From contig NZ_FTPP01000005.1 in assembly GCF_900156345.1 (NCBI RefSeq), forward strand, positions 1-64,000: DNA of 64,000 nt. Reading direction: 5' to 3'. This document shows positions 43,781 to 52,866 of the stretch, in pieces. Every line of letters begins with the position of its first letter. Position 1 is the first letter of the stretch. Source of the stretch: Pontibacter indicus. GTDB lineage: Bacteria > Bacteroidota > Bacteroidia > Cytophagales > Hymenobacteraceae. The position numbers were made by a program, and so were the translations under genes. Below the pieces are notes generated by a model. It worked only from the letters and a program-made list of their open reading frames with translations, was not told where the DNA came from and made no database searches.

Positions 43781-43785
43781 TAAAA

Positions 43786-43823
43786 AAAGCGGGGGCAGAC
43801 ACTGGATGTGCTGCCCCCGCTTT
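43786..43823. terminator. Bidirectional terminator between nth and the Spy-like gene
   Basis: A perfect 13-bp stem AAAGCGGGGGCAG/CTGCCCCCGCTTT with a 12-base loop has an A7 run on the left, which gives T7 for the leftward transcript. Confidence 0.88.
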
Positions 43824-43846
43824 CACTATGGGAATCTTAATAGGGT

Positions 43847-44371
43847 TTATTTTCCCTGCTCCTGCTTTTTGTATTCGCCTCTTTTTTTGTGCATGCCTGA
43901 CTTTTTGTGCTCACCTGATTTCATTCCTTTGCGGGCTTCGCTACGCTTCTCTTTCATTTGAGCTTGATCGGCTTCATACTTGGCATACTGCTCTGCTGAC
44001 AAAATGCTCTTCAGTTCGGCTTGCCATTTCTCGTGATGCGCTTTTCGGGCCTCCTGCATCTGGGCTCGCTGCTCAGCTGATTTCTCGGCAGTTGCTTTGT
44101 GGCTCTCGTGCATGGCTTTCATCTCTTCCGCGTGGCGCTTGTTCAGTTCCTGCAATTGGTTCTTCTGTGCTGCGCTCAGCTCTAATTTTTGCGCCATTCT
44201 ATCGGTTTTCATTTGGGCCATTTCCTCAGGGCTTTTCTTAGCTCTGTCTTTCATGGCTCCCCGCATTTCGCTGCGTGGCTTCTGGTCCTGAGGTTTGGTA
44301 GTGGTCTGGGCAAAGGCGCTTCCGCCTGCCACCAACATACCTAATGAGAGGGCTGCTATGATCTTCTTCAT
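43847..44371 (-). CDS. Periplasmic Spy/CpxP-like protein (DUF4890-like)
   Basis: This 174-residue protein has signal peptide MKKIIAALSLGMLVAGGSAFAQ followed by an almost wholly helical, Met/Lys/Glu/Gln-rich chain with LTXXQ-like phrases (LELSAAQKNQLQELNKRH, LKSILSAEQYAKY). That pattern fits Spy/CpxP-type periplasmic chaperones, named DUF4890 in Bacteroidota. The tail is strongly basic (HKKSGMHKKRGEYKKQEQGK). The gap 44372-44669 upstream contains three copies of the TATACCT motif and no gene. Confidence 0.82.
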   Translation of the reverse strand: MKKIIAALSLGMLVAGGSAFAQTTTKPQDQKPRSEMRGAMKDRAKKSPEEMAQMKTDRMAQKLELSAAQKNQLQELNKRHAEEMKAMHESHKATAEKSAEQRAQMQEARKAHHEKWQAELKSILSAEQYAKYEADQAQMKEKRSEARKGMKSGEHKKSGMHKKRGEYKKQEQGK

Positions 44372-44669
44372 GTTTCTTTATTCTGAATTTTTGGTTATTC
44401 TGGTTTCTGCAAAGCTTAAGCCTTGAGGTTCGTTCTGCTATACCTGCTTAATCAAAGGCTATGCCAAACAGTATTATGCAATTCTAAATCACTGTTAACA
44501 AACTGAATTACAGCAATATACAATCAGTCATCGACACAGGTATCTTTTGAATTTTGCTATACCTAAACTACTGCTATACCTTGCGTGCTGCCTCTGAGCC
44601 AGTAAATTAATTGCATCAATCTAAAGTCGGATTCCTATATTTAGCCATTCATCACTATACCTCAAGCTT

Positions 44670-45203
44670 ATGCGAATTTCTACCACTAGTAAACTATTCT
44701 TATCCATCCTGCTTCTGCTAGCCAGTTTTTCAGCTGCACAGGCCCAAACACAATTCACTGAACGCAAGGGCGGGCACTCCTACTCTATGGAGATCCCCAG
44801 CTACATGGTGAAAACCTATGAACTGAACGATGTCGCCAGCCTGCAGTATTTTAACAAAAACAAAGAGGCGTACGCCATTGTGATAGAGGACTCTAAAGAT
44901 GAGCTGGAGACGAAGGGACTGCTGTTTGAAAATGCAACAGAGTTTCTGGACAACTTTGCTACAGACTACAAGAAGGACGAGAAAAGACGCAAGTTGAGCA
45001 AAACAAAAGCGTTCGAATCGAACGGAAATCAGGTGGCGCAGAATGAGGTGAAGTGGACGGATGAAGACGGAGACTTCTTTATGCTCTTAACAGTCGTAGA
45101 GACCAAGACGCACTTCTATAAAGTGATCTGCTGGACAATTGCCGCAAACGCGCCGCAGCTAAAAGAGGACTTCAAGCATCTTTCAGCCAGCATCAAAGAC
45201 TAG
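44670..45203 (+). CDS. Secreted hypothetical protein
   Basis: This 177-residue protein has signal peptide MRISTTSKLFLSILLLLASFSAAQAQ and a single mixed alpha/beta domain: FTERKGGHSYSMEIPSYMVKTYELND, ASLQYFNKNKEAYAIVIEDSK, then VETKTHFYKVICWT. The shape resembles small PsbP/DUF1795-like exported proteins, but I would not assign a family. It converges on a glycosyltransferase gene 3 bp away with no terminator between. Confidence 0.75.
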   Translation: MRISTTSKLFLSILLLLASFSAAQAQTQFTERKGGHSYSMEIPSYMVKTYELNDVASLQYFNKNKEAYAIVIEDSKDELETKGLLFENATEFLDNFATDYKKDEKRRKLSKTKAFESNGNQVAQNEVKWTDEDGDFFMLLTVVETKTHFYKVICWTIAANAPQLKEDFKHLSASIKD

Positions 45204-45206
45204 AGG

Positions 45207-46409
45207 CTATACCTTGCCTGCCACCTTCAGCAGGATCTGCTCTACCTGAGCAGCCAGTTGCTGGCGGTCGAACAGCTGCCGGGCAATGGACTGCCCGTTC
45301 TGCCCGGCCTGTCGCCGCCTATCGTGATCCGATAGAATCTCACTAATCTTCTGGGCCAGCAGCACGTGCTGACCTGCCGGACAGTACCAACCGCAGTCGT
45401 ATTGCTCCACAAAAGTCTTGGTCCAGCCCGGGTTGGTCACCAGCACAGGCACGCCACACGCGAGGCTATCGTAGAGTTTGGCCGGCGAGTTAGATGCCAG
45501 CACAGGCAAATCATTGAACGTGATAAGCGACAGGTCTGCTAGCTTGAAAAGCGTGAACACGTCAGGTCGTGGCTGTGGCGGCAGCAGCCTTAGGTTAGGC
45601 AGTCGCTGCGATAGCTTCCGTAGCTCTTCATCATAGTAGCCTCCTCCGGCCAACACGAACACGATGTCCTGCCGATCGGCCATAGCCTCGGCAGCCTGCA
45701 TGATGGTGGGTATATCGTTAGCACGGCCAAAAGTGCCGGCATACAAAACGACCTGCTTGCCTTGAAGTTGATATTGCCTGCGCAGCGCTTCTACTTTGTC
45801 AGGCGTCGCGGCGTCGGCCATTTCTAGGTCCGTACCGTTCAAGATGGTGGTAACTTTTTCGCGTGCTATACCCAGGCTCACCACATATTCTTCCATATCC
45901 GGAGAGAGCGTGATGATGTGACTGGCACTTTGGTAAAGGCTCTTTTCCAGCCTGAATAGCCGGCGTTTCAACCACTCGCGCTTCACAGCGCCCATTTCAA
46001 TCGGAAAACTAGGCCAGAGGTCCTGCACTTCGAACACCCAGGGAATACCGCGCATCTTGGCCACACGGGCCGCCATCCAAGGCGTTGTCAGCGGCGTAGA
46101 CACCCCCCAAACCACATCCGGCTTTGGTATAGACAAGCCTTTTGCCAGACTGTAGGCAGCAAAACCGCCGTAGGAGACGAGTCGCCTGCGCACGCCCATT
46201 TTGTTGCTGTAAGGCACTTCCTGCTCGTACAACTCCACTCCCTCCGGCACCCACTTATACCTGTCCGTAATGCGCAGCTGCTTCCAGGCACTACTCGAAA
46301 TCAGGCTCACCTTGTGCCGGCTGGCCAGGTGCTCCAGAAAAGTATAGTGCCGGCAAGTTGAAGGGCAGTCCGGGTTGTGGTGGTGCTGATTGAAAATAGC
46401 TATGTGCAT
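45207..46409 (-). CDS. Glycosyltransferase family 4 (GT-B), WbuB-like
   Basis: This 400-residue cytoplasmic or membrane-associated sugar transferase begins MHIAIFNQHHHNPDCPSTCRHYTFLEHLA. It has the GT-B C-terminal donor domain with VLYAGTFGRANDIPTIMQAAEA and the family-4 EX7E-like region SPAKLYDSLACGVPVLVTNPG. It resembles WbuB-type enzymes of surface polysaccharide synthesis. Donor and acceptor are unknown. It starts 29 bp after gldB ends on the same strand. Confidence 0.87.
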   Translation of the reverse strand: MHIAIFNQHHHNPDCPSTCRHYTFLEHLASRHKVSLISSSAWKQLRITDRYKWVPEGVELYEQEVPYSNKMGVRRRLVSYGGFAAYSLAKGLSIPKPDVVWGVSTPLTTPWMAARVAKMRGIPWVFEVQDLWPSFPIEMGAVKREWLKRRLFRLEKSLYQSASHIITLSPDMEEYVVSLGIAREKVTTILNGTDLEMADAATPDKVEALRRQYQLQGKQVVLYAGTFGRANDIPTIMQAAEAMADRQDIVFVLAGGGYYDEELRKLSQRLPNLRLLPPQPRPDVFTLFKLADLSLITFNDLPVLASNSPAKLYDSLACGVPVLVTNPGWTKTFVEQYDCGWYCPAGQHVLLAQKISEILSDHDRRRQAGQNGQSIARQLFDRQQLAAQVEQILLKVAGKV

Positions 46410-46438
46410 GCGCGCAGGTATAGAGGCGGTGTATGGTA

Positions 46439-47434
46439 CTACCGCTTCTCAGGCTTGTATTTCGATTCGTTGAAAATTTTCTGGTGATCGTCCTCGGCCA
46501 TCAGCTCCTGCAGCGTCACTTTGGGGTTGCGCTCCATATACCTGCGCACAATCTGCCAGCCCACCCAGGTACCGAGGCGGCCCGGAGAAGTGGGATCGAT
46601 TTCAGGCGTATTAGGGCGCTCGCCGATATACTTATTCACCACAAAGGGGCTCTTTTCGTAAAGCAGTTTCTTCTCCACAAAGTGAGCCCAGATACGACCT
46701 TCGTTATGATGCACATCGGCCAGTTGCTGTCCGCTATACCCAATGATGGTGGAGTCGGGCGCACAAGGCATGATGGATTTTACAAAATAGTAGGCTTTGC
46801 CTGTGTTCACCATCTCGGCCAGCAGACTGCGCTCCAGAAAATTGGTTTTGTTGAAGCGGTTAGACAGTAGCAGCATGGCGGCCGGCACCATGTTCGGGCG
46901 CTCGTAGCGTTTCAGAATATAGTCGTAGGTATCGGGGCGGTAGCTGGCATCTTTGCCGACAAAGAAGTCGATGCCGAACACCAGCAGGCTGTCTGACACC
47001 AGCAGGTCCTGGTTCAGGCCGGACACAAAGGTTTTCACCTGCGGCTCTTTGAACTCGGGATAGTAATATTTAATGTGCTTGAAAGCTGTTTCGAGCTGCT
47101 CCTTCTCTGCCGCCATGTCACCGAACGTTTCGTCTGCCTCCTGCTCCAGCTTCTGCAGCTCAGGGTTGGTGGCCAGACTGTAAAGCGCATTGATCACAGC
47201 GGAGTCAGATGGATAATTTTTACGCTGAATGAAACGTTCAGCAAATACCGGGTTGCCATCCAGAAAAGCGGCCACGTCCTGCTTCGAGTCCGCCGCAAAA
47301 AAGGGTTTTTCGAGTCGCTCTATCTCTACCGATACAAGTATGCGTTCAATTTCATCAGGTATGTCGCAGCCAGCTTTCTTCTTGCAGCTAAAAAGCAATA
47401 GGATGGTTGCTAGTAATAATAATCTGTGATACAT
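46439..47434 (-). CDS. gldB: Gliding motility lipoprotein GldB
   Basis: GldB is a membrane lipoprotein needed for gliding in Flavobacterium. The 331-residue product has lipobox LLLFSCKKK with Cys near residue 17, then IERLEKPFFAADSKQDVAAFL, YYYPEFKEPQVKTFVSGLN, SLLVFGIDFFVGKDASYRP and LGTWVGWQIVRRYMERNP, all typical of the family. It is unlinked to gldD/gldE here (7 kb away) and precedes the glycosyltransferase gene. Cytophagales often carry it whether or not they glide. Confidence 0.92.
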   Translation of the reverse strand: MYHRLLLLATILLLFSCKKKAGCDIPDEIERILVSVEIERLEKPFFAADSKQDVAAFLDGNPVFAERFIQRKNYPSDSAVINALYSLATNPELQKLEQEADETFGDMAAEKEQLETAFKHIKYYYPEFKEPQVKTFVSGLNQDLLVSDSLLVFGIDFFVGKDASYRPDTYDYILKRYERPNMVPAAMLLLSNRFNKTNFLERSLLAEMVNTGKAYYFVKSIMPCAPDSTIIGYSGQQLADVHHNEGRIWAHFVEKKLLYEKSPFVVNKYIGERPNTPEIDPTSPGRLGTWVGWQIVRRYMERNPKVTLQELMAEDDHQKIFNESKYKPEKR

Positions 47435-47501
47435 TGCCGAATATTTAATACAAAAATAGAGGGTTATCCCGTATTAGAATAAATTAACGCAACAATTTAA
47501 C

Positions 47502-48179
47502 ATGCAATTCAAAAAACTAGCCTTTCTGCTGCTCTTTCTGGGCTTTTCGTCCACTGCCATGGCTCAAATGGAGATCGGTATCCAGTTCTCCCCCACTATT
47601 GCCGGCAACCGTTTCATAGCTGAGGACAGACACGGCTTCGAAAAAAACAGCAACGCATTGCGTGTGGGCGTGGGTGTTATCGGGGATTATTTTTTCTCCA
47701 ACAACTATGCGTTCAGCTCTGGTTTGATGTACCGCAGCAAAGGCTCTAAGGTCAGCTATACCTATATGGTTGAAAGTGGAGACGGAATCGTAACGCCTAC
47801 CAAAGAGACGGATGAACTTACTGTACAGTATCTGGAAATTCCGCTTACGCTGAAGCTTTTCACAAACGAGATTGCTCCGGATGTAGTGCTGTATTTTCAG
47901 GTAGGTGGCGCGCTTGGCACAAAAGTTTCTGGCCAGGTTGACCAAAAGAAGGTGATCAACAGCGAAAAGACGGCCAAGCGTTTCAATGTTTTTGAGACCA
48001 GCGCCGTACTGGGCACCGGTGCCGAGATGCAACTGGGCCAAAGCACAAAACTGTTTGGCGGCGTTACGTATCTGCGCGGCTTGAGCAACATCGACAATTA
48101 TTACAAAAAGCAGCTAAACGATAAAAACCTGGCGATCAAGAACAATGGCGTATCCATTGATGTGGGCGTTAAGTTCTAA
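47502..48179 (+). CDS. Outer-membrane beta-barrel protein (PorT/porin family)
   Basis: This 225-residue barrel has signal peptide MQFKKLAFLLLFLGFSSTAMAQ and strands starting MEIGIQFSPTIAGNRF and ending GVSIDVGVKF. The central LTVQYLEIPLTLKLFTNE matches PorT-like barrels. It is divergent from gldB (67 bp between starts), so the two may share a control region. A strong terminator follows. Confidence 0.86.
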   Translation: MQFKKLAFLLLFLGFSSTAMAQMEIGIQFSPTIAGNRFIAEDRHGFEKNSNALRVGVGVIGDYFFSNNYAFSSGLMYRSKGSKVSYTYMVESGDGIVTPTKETDELTVQYLEIPLTLKLFTNEIAPDVVLYFQVGGALGTKVSGQVDQKKVINSEKTAKRFNVFETSAVLGTGAEMQLGQSTKLFGGVTYLRGLSNIDNYYKKQLNDKNLAIKNNGVSIDVGVKF

Positions 48180-48206
48180 GGTATAGGACAGGTATAGCAC
48201 CTAAGC

Positions 48207-48242
48207 AAAAAAGCCGCTCTGAATAAACAGAGCGGCTTTTTT
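48207..48242. terminator. Bidirectional terminator between the barrel and RNase G genes
   Basis: A perfect 15-bp stem AAAAAAGCCGCTCTG/CAGAGCGGCTTTTTT with a 6-base loop has T-tracts on both strands. Confidence 0.92.
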
Positions 48243-48270
48243 GTTGCCAGCTAATCCAATTAAAATTTTC

Positions 48271-49857
48271 TTATTCCTGCACCCCGTTCACCTCCGTCAG
48301 GGCGGTGCGCAGCTCTATTTCTTCGCCTTTGTCGTCCATCACCTTAAAGTCAGTAATGCCGAGCGAAGTGTCTTTTACAAATTTCACCCACTTAAAGTAG
48401 TGGAAGAACCATTTAAGCTGTTTTGAGAACAATCCCTTCGTGTAATAGGAATACAGGAAAGGATGAACATACAGTGTCAGGCTCCTATGGTTGTGTCGTG
48501 TGAGCAGGTCGTCTACCGCTACGTCAATTTCATCAGTAATCAGAATGCTGGCAGATATTTTACCGGTACCGTTGCATGTGGGGCATACCTCACCGGTCAC
48601 GATATTCTGCTCTGGCCTGACACGCTGGCGCGTGATTTGCATCAGGCCGAATTTTGAGATAGGCAGAACTGTTGACTTGGAGCGGTCCCGCTTCAGTTCC
48701 TCTTTGACTACCTCGTATACTTTCTGGCGGTTTTCGGGCGACTTCATGTCGATGAAGTCTACTACAATGATACCACCTATATCCCGGAGTCGCAGCTGAC
48801 GGGCCACTTCTTTGGCAGCCATCATGTTCACATTCAGCGCGGTAGCCTCCTGATCGGTTTCGGTATTGGATTTGTTCCCACTGTTCACATCGACTACGTG
48901 CAGGGCCTCGGTATGTTCTATTACCAGATATCCGCCGCCTGGTATGGTCACTGTTTTACCGAAAGCAGCCTTTAGTTGCCGCTCAATGTTAAAGTGTTCG
49001 AAGGTTTTTGTCTTACCGGTGTAGTGCTTCAGAATCTTTACTTTGTCTGGCGCAATGCTACCGATGTATGCTTTGATCTCGTCATAGAGTGACTCGTCGT
49101 CCACTACTATGTTGTCAAAGCTCTCGTTCATTAAGTCTCTCAGTATGGACGAAGAACGTCCCAATTCCCCGATGATCTTGTCATTGGGTTTGGCTATCTT
49201 CAGCGATTTGAAGCCTTCTTCCCAGCTTTCTACCATGTTGCGCAGATCTCTGTCGAGTTCCGCTACCTCACGGCCTTCCGCCACAGTCCGGATGATCACA
49301 CCAAAGTTCTCTGGCTTGATCGAGGTGATCAGGCGTTTGAGCCGTGTGCGTTCCTCTTTGCTGACGATCTTTTTGGATACACTTACCGTGTTGGAAAACG
49401 GCACGAGCACCAGGTATCGCCCGGCGAGCGAAAGCTCGCAGGAAAGACGCGGTCCTTTGGTGGATATCGGCTCTTTGACAATCTGCACCAAGAGTTGCTG
49501 TCCTTTTTTCAGAACATCAGCGATCTTGCCGAGCTTGTCAATTTCTGGCTCGAATTTAAGCTGGTTGAGCTTTGCAGAAGCGTTCTTCTGTGTCTGTGCC
49601 GCTTTCACATACTTGTTCAGCGTTTTGATATTGGCGCCCAGGTCATGGTAATGCAAAAATGCATCCTTATGGTAGCCAATGTCAATAAAAGCGGCGTTTA
49701 GGCCTGGCATTACTTTTTTTACAGTACCCAGAAAGATGTCGCCTACAATGTAGTTGGTATCCTTCTTTTCGTGGTGAAACTCTACAAGTCTCTTGTCCTG
49801 TAATAGGGCGATGCGCTCTCCATCCTGAGTAGAATTGATTATAAGCTCGTTACTCAA
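48271..49857 (-). CDS. rng: Ribonuclease E/G family endoribonuclease
   Basis: This 528-residue endoribonuclease for rRNA maturation and mRNA decay has an N-terminal S1 domain (IVGDIFLGTVKKVMPGLNAAFIDIGYHKDAFLHYHDL, about 38-75). Catalytic Mg-binding aspartates lie in VVDVNSGNKS (about 318) and IIVVDFIDM (about 361), followed by the zinc-link CPTCNGTGK. Its length and lack of a long C-terminal scaffold point to RNase G rather than RNase E. It ends a leftward series HU, TPR protein, 29-residue protein, RNase G. Confidence 0.93.
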   Translation of the reverse strand: MSNELIINSTQDGERIALLQDKRLVEFHHEKKDTNYIVGDIFLGTVKKVMPGLNAAFIDIGYHKDAFLHYHDLGANIKTLNKYVKAAQTQKNASAKLNQLKFEPEIDKLGKIADVLKKGQQLLVQIVKEPISTKGPRLSCELSLAGRYLVLVPFSNTVSVSKKIVSKEERTRLKRLITSIKPENFGVIIRTVAEGREVAELDRDLRNMVESWEEGFKSLKIAKPNDKIIGELGRSSSILRDLMNESFDNIVVDDESLYDEIKAYIGSIAPDKVKILKHYTGKTKTFEHFNIERQLKAAFGKTVTIPGGGYLVIEHTEALHVVDVNSGNKSNTETDQEATALNVNMMAAKEVARQLRLRDIGGIIVVDFIDMKSPENRQKVYEVVKEELKRDRSKSTVLPISKFGLMQITRQRVRPEQNIVTGEVCPTCNGTGKISASILITDEIDVAVDDLLTRHNHRSLTLYVHPFLYSYYTKGLFSKQLKWFFHYFKWVKFVKDTSLGITDFKVMDDKGEEIELRTALTEVNGVQE

Positions 49858-49891
49858 TTTCTCTCAAAGATTAGTTGGATGTATAGACCAA

Positions 49892-49919
49892 AGCCCACAA
49901 TTGCAGAAGCAATGTGGGC
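49892..49919 (-). other. Hairpin between the 29-residue gene and RNase G
   Basis: GCCCACAATTGC/GCAATGTGGGC pairs over about 10 bp with one bulged base. Without a clear T-tract it is more likely an RNA processing or attenuation structure than a full terminator. Confidence 0.4.
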
Positions 49920-49939
49920 CTCAATAAACGCAGAAGAAA

Positions 49940-50029
49940 TTACTTCTTCTTATGTCTGTTTTTTCTTAGACGCTTCTTTCTCTTGTGAGTAGCAATCTTA
50001 TGTCTTTTTCTTTTCTTTCCGCAAGGCAT
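49940..50029 (-). CDS. 29-residue AURKAIP1/COX24-type basic protein
   Basis: The minus strand from the ATG at 50029 encodes MPCGKKRKRHKIATHKRKKR and nine more residues ending HKKK, before a TAA. About two thirds of it is Lys, Arg or His. This matches my memory of the tiny AURKAIP1/COX24-domain proteins of Bacteroidota, related in pattern to mitochondrial ribosomal protein mS38, so a ribosome-bound role is likely. It lies 36 bp after the TPR gene and 82 bp before the RNase G gene. Confidence 0.85.
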   Translation of the reverse strand: MPCGKKRKRHKIATHKRKKRLRKNRHKKK

Positions 50030-50065
50030 AGTCTCGAAATTTTTATTAAATGATTAGTTCTTTTA

Positions 50066-50932
50066 TTACATTTTTGCCAGGTACTCGTCAACAGAGGCGG
50101 TTAGGGCAGGGTCGCTGCTCATGGTCTTCACTTTGTTGAAAGTCCTGATGGCTTCTTCTTTCTTGCCGGTTTCTGCCAGCGATACTGCCAGGTAGAAGGT
50201 GCCTTCCACGTGCTCCGGATTCACATTTACCAGTTCCTGGAAACGCTCCACAGCTTTGTCCCACTGTCCGGACTGTACTGACAGGATGCCCAGGTTAAAC
50301 AGTGCCTTCTGGTTTTTCGGATCGGCCGAAATCACCTCACGCAGCAGCGTTATACCTTGCATTGGGTTTTCGCTGGCGATGTAGGTCATGGCTACGTTGG
50401 TTTTCGCATCCAGGTCCGAAGGGTTGTTTTTCAGCACCTGCTCGTACATTTTCCGGGCCTTGCCGCCTAGTTCGCTGGCACGCTGCTGTGTTGACGCATA
50501 CGTAAAGGCTTCGAAGTACTGATCACCCGCTTTGCGGAAGTTCTTCTCGCCCGGACGGGCTTCAGCTGCCAACTCGTAGTAGTAGCCTGCACTGTCGAAC
50601 TTGCTGGCTGCAGCATAAGCGGCTCCGAGCTCGTTGGCCAGCAGACCACGCGCTTTATCGTCCGTTGCCTTGTTGTAGCGGGCACGCACGGTGGCGAGTT
50701 CCATCAGTTGCTCTGGTGTGGCCATGGCGTGCACCCCATCAGCCGAAGCGGCCGGTGCGGCACCGTGGTCATGTCCATCGTCCTCAGAGTGTCCTTCCGG
50801 CAGGGTGGTTGTCTCACCGGTGCTGGTAGCCGTTGTGCTGTCATCTTTTGTTACAACCACTTTCGGCAGAAAAAACATAGCTGCTGCCAGGGCAATAGCT
50901 GCGACAAGTATCAGTATTTGAGCTCGTGACAT
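50066..50932 (-). CDS. Membrane-anchored TPR protein
   Basis: This 288-residue protein has one N-terminal transmembrane helix (ILILVAAIALAAAMFFLPKVVV, about 5-27), an acidic His/Asp-rich linker (TTLPEGHSEDDGHDHG), then about five tetratricopeptide repeats (for example NPMQGITLLREVISADPKNQKALFNLGILSVQSGQWDKAVERFQELV). It is a scaffold for protein contacts at the inner-membrane surface. It lies 72 bp after the HU gene on the same strand. Confidence 0.87.
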   Translation of the reverse strand: MSRAQILILVAAIALAAAMFFLPKVVVTKDDSTTATSTGETTTLPEGHSEDDGHDHGAAPAASADGVHAMATPEQLMELATVRARYNKATDDKARGLLANELGAAYAAASKFDSAGYYYELAAEARPGEKNFRKAGDQYFEAFTYASTQQRASELGGKARKMYEQVLKNNPSDLDAKTNVAMTYIASENPMQGITLLREVISADPKNQKALFNLGILSVQSGQWDKAVERFQELVNVNPEHVEGTFYLAVSLAETGKKEEAIRTFNKVKTMSSDPALTASVDEYLAKM

Positions 50933-51004
50933 GTATTTCTGTTTTTGTAAGTGACTGTAATTTAAATGATAACCTAAAAGGCAACCGGCAAATATACGAA
51001 AGAA

Positions 51005-51310
51005 TTAAGAATGGGCCAGTTCTTTGATCTTTTTGCTGTTCTTAATCTTGGCAATAAAGGTTTTAGATGGCTTGAAGCTTGGAATAAAGTGCTCATCAAT
51101 AATGATGGAAGTGTTCTTCGAAATGTTACGAGCCACTTTCTTTGCGCGCTTCTTGTTTACAAAGCTTCCAAAACCTCTCACGTAGATGTTGTTGCCGTCG
51201 GCCATAGAGTCTTTCACCACTTTGAAAAACGCCTCGATGGTAGATTGCACATCAGCCTTATCAATCCCTGTTTTATCAGCAATTTCTGATATTACTTCTG
51301 CTTTAGTCAC
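51005..51310 (-). CDS. HU-family DNA-binding protein
   Basis: This nucleoid protein of 101 residues begins MTKAEVISEIADKTGIDKADVQSTIEAFF and has the HU/IHF core IYVRGFGSFVNKKRAKKVARNISKNTSIII. The arm (about 53-72) lacks the usual RNPxT, reading RNISKNTSI, and the C-terminus has an extra KIKNSKKIKELAHS tail. It binds and bends DNA. It heads the leftward unit and is divergent from mutY. Confidence 0.92.
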   Translation of the reverse strand: MTKAEVISEIADKTGIDKADVQSTIEAFFKVVKDSMADGNNIYVRGFGSFVNKKRAKKVARNISKNTSIIIDEHFIPSFKPSKTFIAKIKNSKKIKELAHS

Positions 51311-51398
51311 TTTCTTAGATTTTTATAAATTAGAAATAAGTTAACTTTCTATTTTTCAGGAGGAACCACAGCGCTGCCGTTCTCCATTTTTCGGGGCA

Positions 51399-51406
51399 CA
51401 AAGGTA
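51399..51406 (-). promoter_or_regulatory. Promoter -7 element for the HU gene
   Basis: TACCTTTG on the minus strand matches TAnnTTTG and lies about 90 bp before the HU ATG. The nearest TTG upstream is only 14 bp away, short of the usual spacing. Confidence 0.5.
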
Positions 51407-51618
51407 TGCCTACTTTTCGACAAGTAAAAGCTTTAGCACTAAATTATTACAGATTATGCCCTGCTGAAACTTGCCGGGCCAAAGCCCTTTTTTCCGGACA
51501 CACCGCTACAATACCCGTGCCAGCTTGCCAACCCCCTAACGCGGGTTATGTGCTTATATTTTAGACACATACCTTTATCTTACAAATTCCTCCTCTCTCC
51601 TTTCCAGAACAAAGCTTT

Positions 51619-51626
51619 ACCTTTGT
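51619..51626 (+). promoter_or_regulatory. Promoter -7 element for mutY
   Basis: TACCTTTG matches TAnnTTTG, 38 bp before the mutY ATG at 51665. A -33 TTG is not evident. Confidence 0.5.
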
Positions 51627-51664
51627 CTGTTTCCACTCCCCACATCAATTGCCTTACATCAGCT

Positions 51665-52756
51665 ATGGAAAATAAGCCCAGCCCCTTGTTTGCCCAGACA
51701 ATTATTGACTGGTACCAGCGCCACAAAAGGGCGCTGCCCTGGCGCGATACCACCGATCCATACCTGATCTGGCTGTCGGAAGTGATCCTGCAACAGACGC
51801 GTGTAGCACAGGGACTGCCCTACTTCCGGCGCTTTGCCGAGGCCTATCCTACGGTACAGCAACTGGCTGCCGCTCCGCAGGACGAGGTGCTTCGCCTCTG
51901 GCAGGGACTTGGCTACTACTCCAGGGCCCGCAACATGCACCATACCGCCCAGCAAATTGTGCAGGAGTATGGCAGCGTGTTCCCGAGCAGGTATGAGGAG
52001 CTGCTGAAACTGCGTGGCGTAGGCGGCTATACTGCCGCTGCCATTGCCTCTTTTGCCTTCCGGGAAAAAGTGGCGGTGCTGGATGGGAACGTGTTCAGGG
52101 TGCTGGCCCGGGTGTTTGGTCTGTCAGACGACATTGCGGCTCCGGCTTCGCGCAAGGTATTTCAGCAATTGGCCAACGAACTTATACCTGCCAATGCGCC
52201 GGATACCTTTAACCAGGCCATTATGGAGTTTGGCGCCATCCAGTGCACGCCCGTCATGCCCGATTGCCTGTTCTGCCCGTTTCAGCAGTCCTGTTTTGCC
52301 TTTAACCATGGCTTGGTACAGGAGCTGCCTGTAAAATCGAAGGCCAAGGCGGCCCGCGCGCGTTTTTTCCACTACATGGTGTTTGTGCACGACGGCGAGT
52401 ACTACATGCGCAAGCGCCTGAGTGGCGACATCTGGGAAGGGCTGTATGACTTTTACCTGCACGAAAGCGACTCCAAAACGCTTGACACAGCCCGGCTACT
52501 GAAAGAGTTAAACGATGCAGGTATAGCCGTAGAGGAATCGCATCTGCTGGCACCCCGAAAAGAATACAAGCACGTGCTCAGCCACCAGAAAATCACGGCC
52601 CGGTTTTACCTTATTCAGCTCGATTTTCGTTTAAAGGAAGAAGTTTTGCAGGAGGCGCGGCTGGCACCTTATTCATCTGAAAAAATAGAGGCACTGCCGA
52701 AGCCAATTCTTATCGACAGCTATTTGAAAGATGAGAAGATTTTACTAAATTTATAA
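51665..52756 (+). CDS. mutY: A/G-specific adenine glycosylase
   Basis: MutY removes adenine mispaired with 8-oxoguanine. The 363-residue protein has the Glu/Arg-containing SEVILQQTRVAQGLPYF, the helix-hairpin-helix LRGVGGYTAAAIASFAF with catalytic Asp in VLDGNVFRVLARVF, a 4Fe-4S loop C-x6-C-x2-C-x5-C (CTPVMPDCLFCPFQQSC), and a C-terminal NUDIX-like domain for 8-oxoG recognition. I take the Met at 51665 (MENKPSPLFAQTIIDWYQ); the upstream frame from 51548 crosses the promoter. Confidence 0.94.
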   Translation: MENKPSPLFAQTIIDWYQRHKRALPWRDTTDPYLIWLSEVILQQTRVAQGLPYFRRFAEAYPTVQQLAAAPQDEVLRLWQGLGYYSRARNMHHTAQQIVQEYGSVFPSRYEELLKLRGVGGYTAAAIASFAFREKVAVLDGNVFRVLARVFGLSDDIAAPASRKVFQQLANELIPANAPDTFNQAIMEFGAIQCTPVMPDCLFCPFQQSCFAFNHGLVQELPVKSKAKAARARFFHYMVFVHDGEYYMRKRLSGDIWEGLYDFYLHESDSKTLDTARLLKELNDAGIAVEESHLLAPRKEYKHVLSHQKITARFYLIQLDFRLKEEVLQEARLAPYSSEKIEALPKPILIDSYLKDEKILLNL

Positions 52757-52866
52757 ACTGAAACTTTTCTGTTTGCAAATGCATTCTAGAGGTTCAGTAG
52801 CCATAATTGCCTCCGGCTTGGTTGTCGGAGTAGCCCAAATCAATTTAATATTAAACAAAAAAAGAC

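Noticed and set aside
43690-44241. 183-codon frame on the plus strand over the end of nth and the Spy-like gene
   Set aside because: It overlaps two real genes and a strong terminator; it is a shadow frame.
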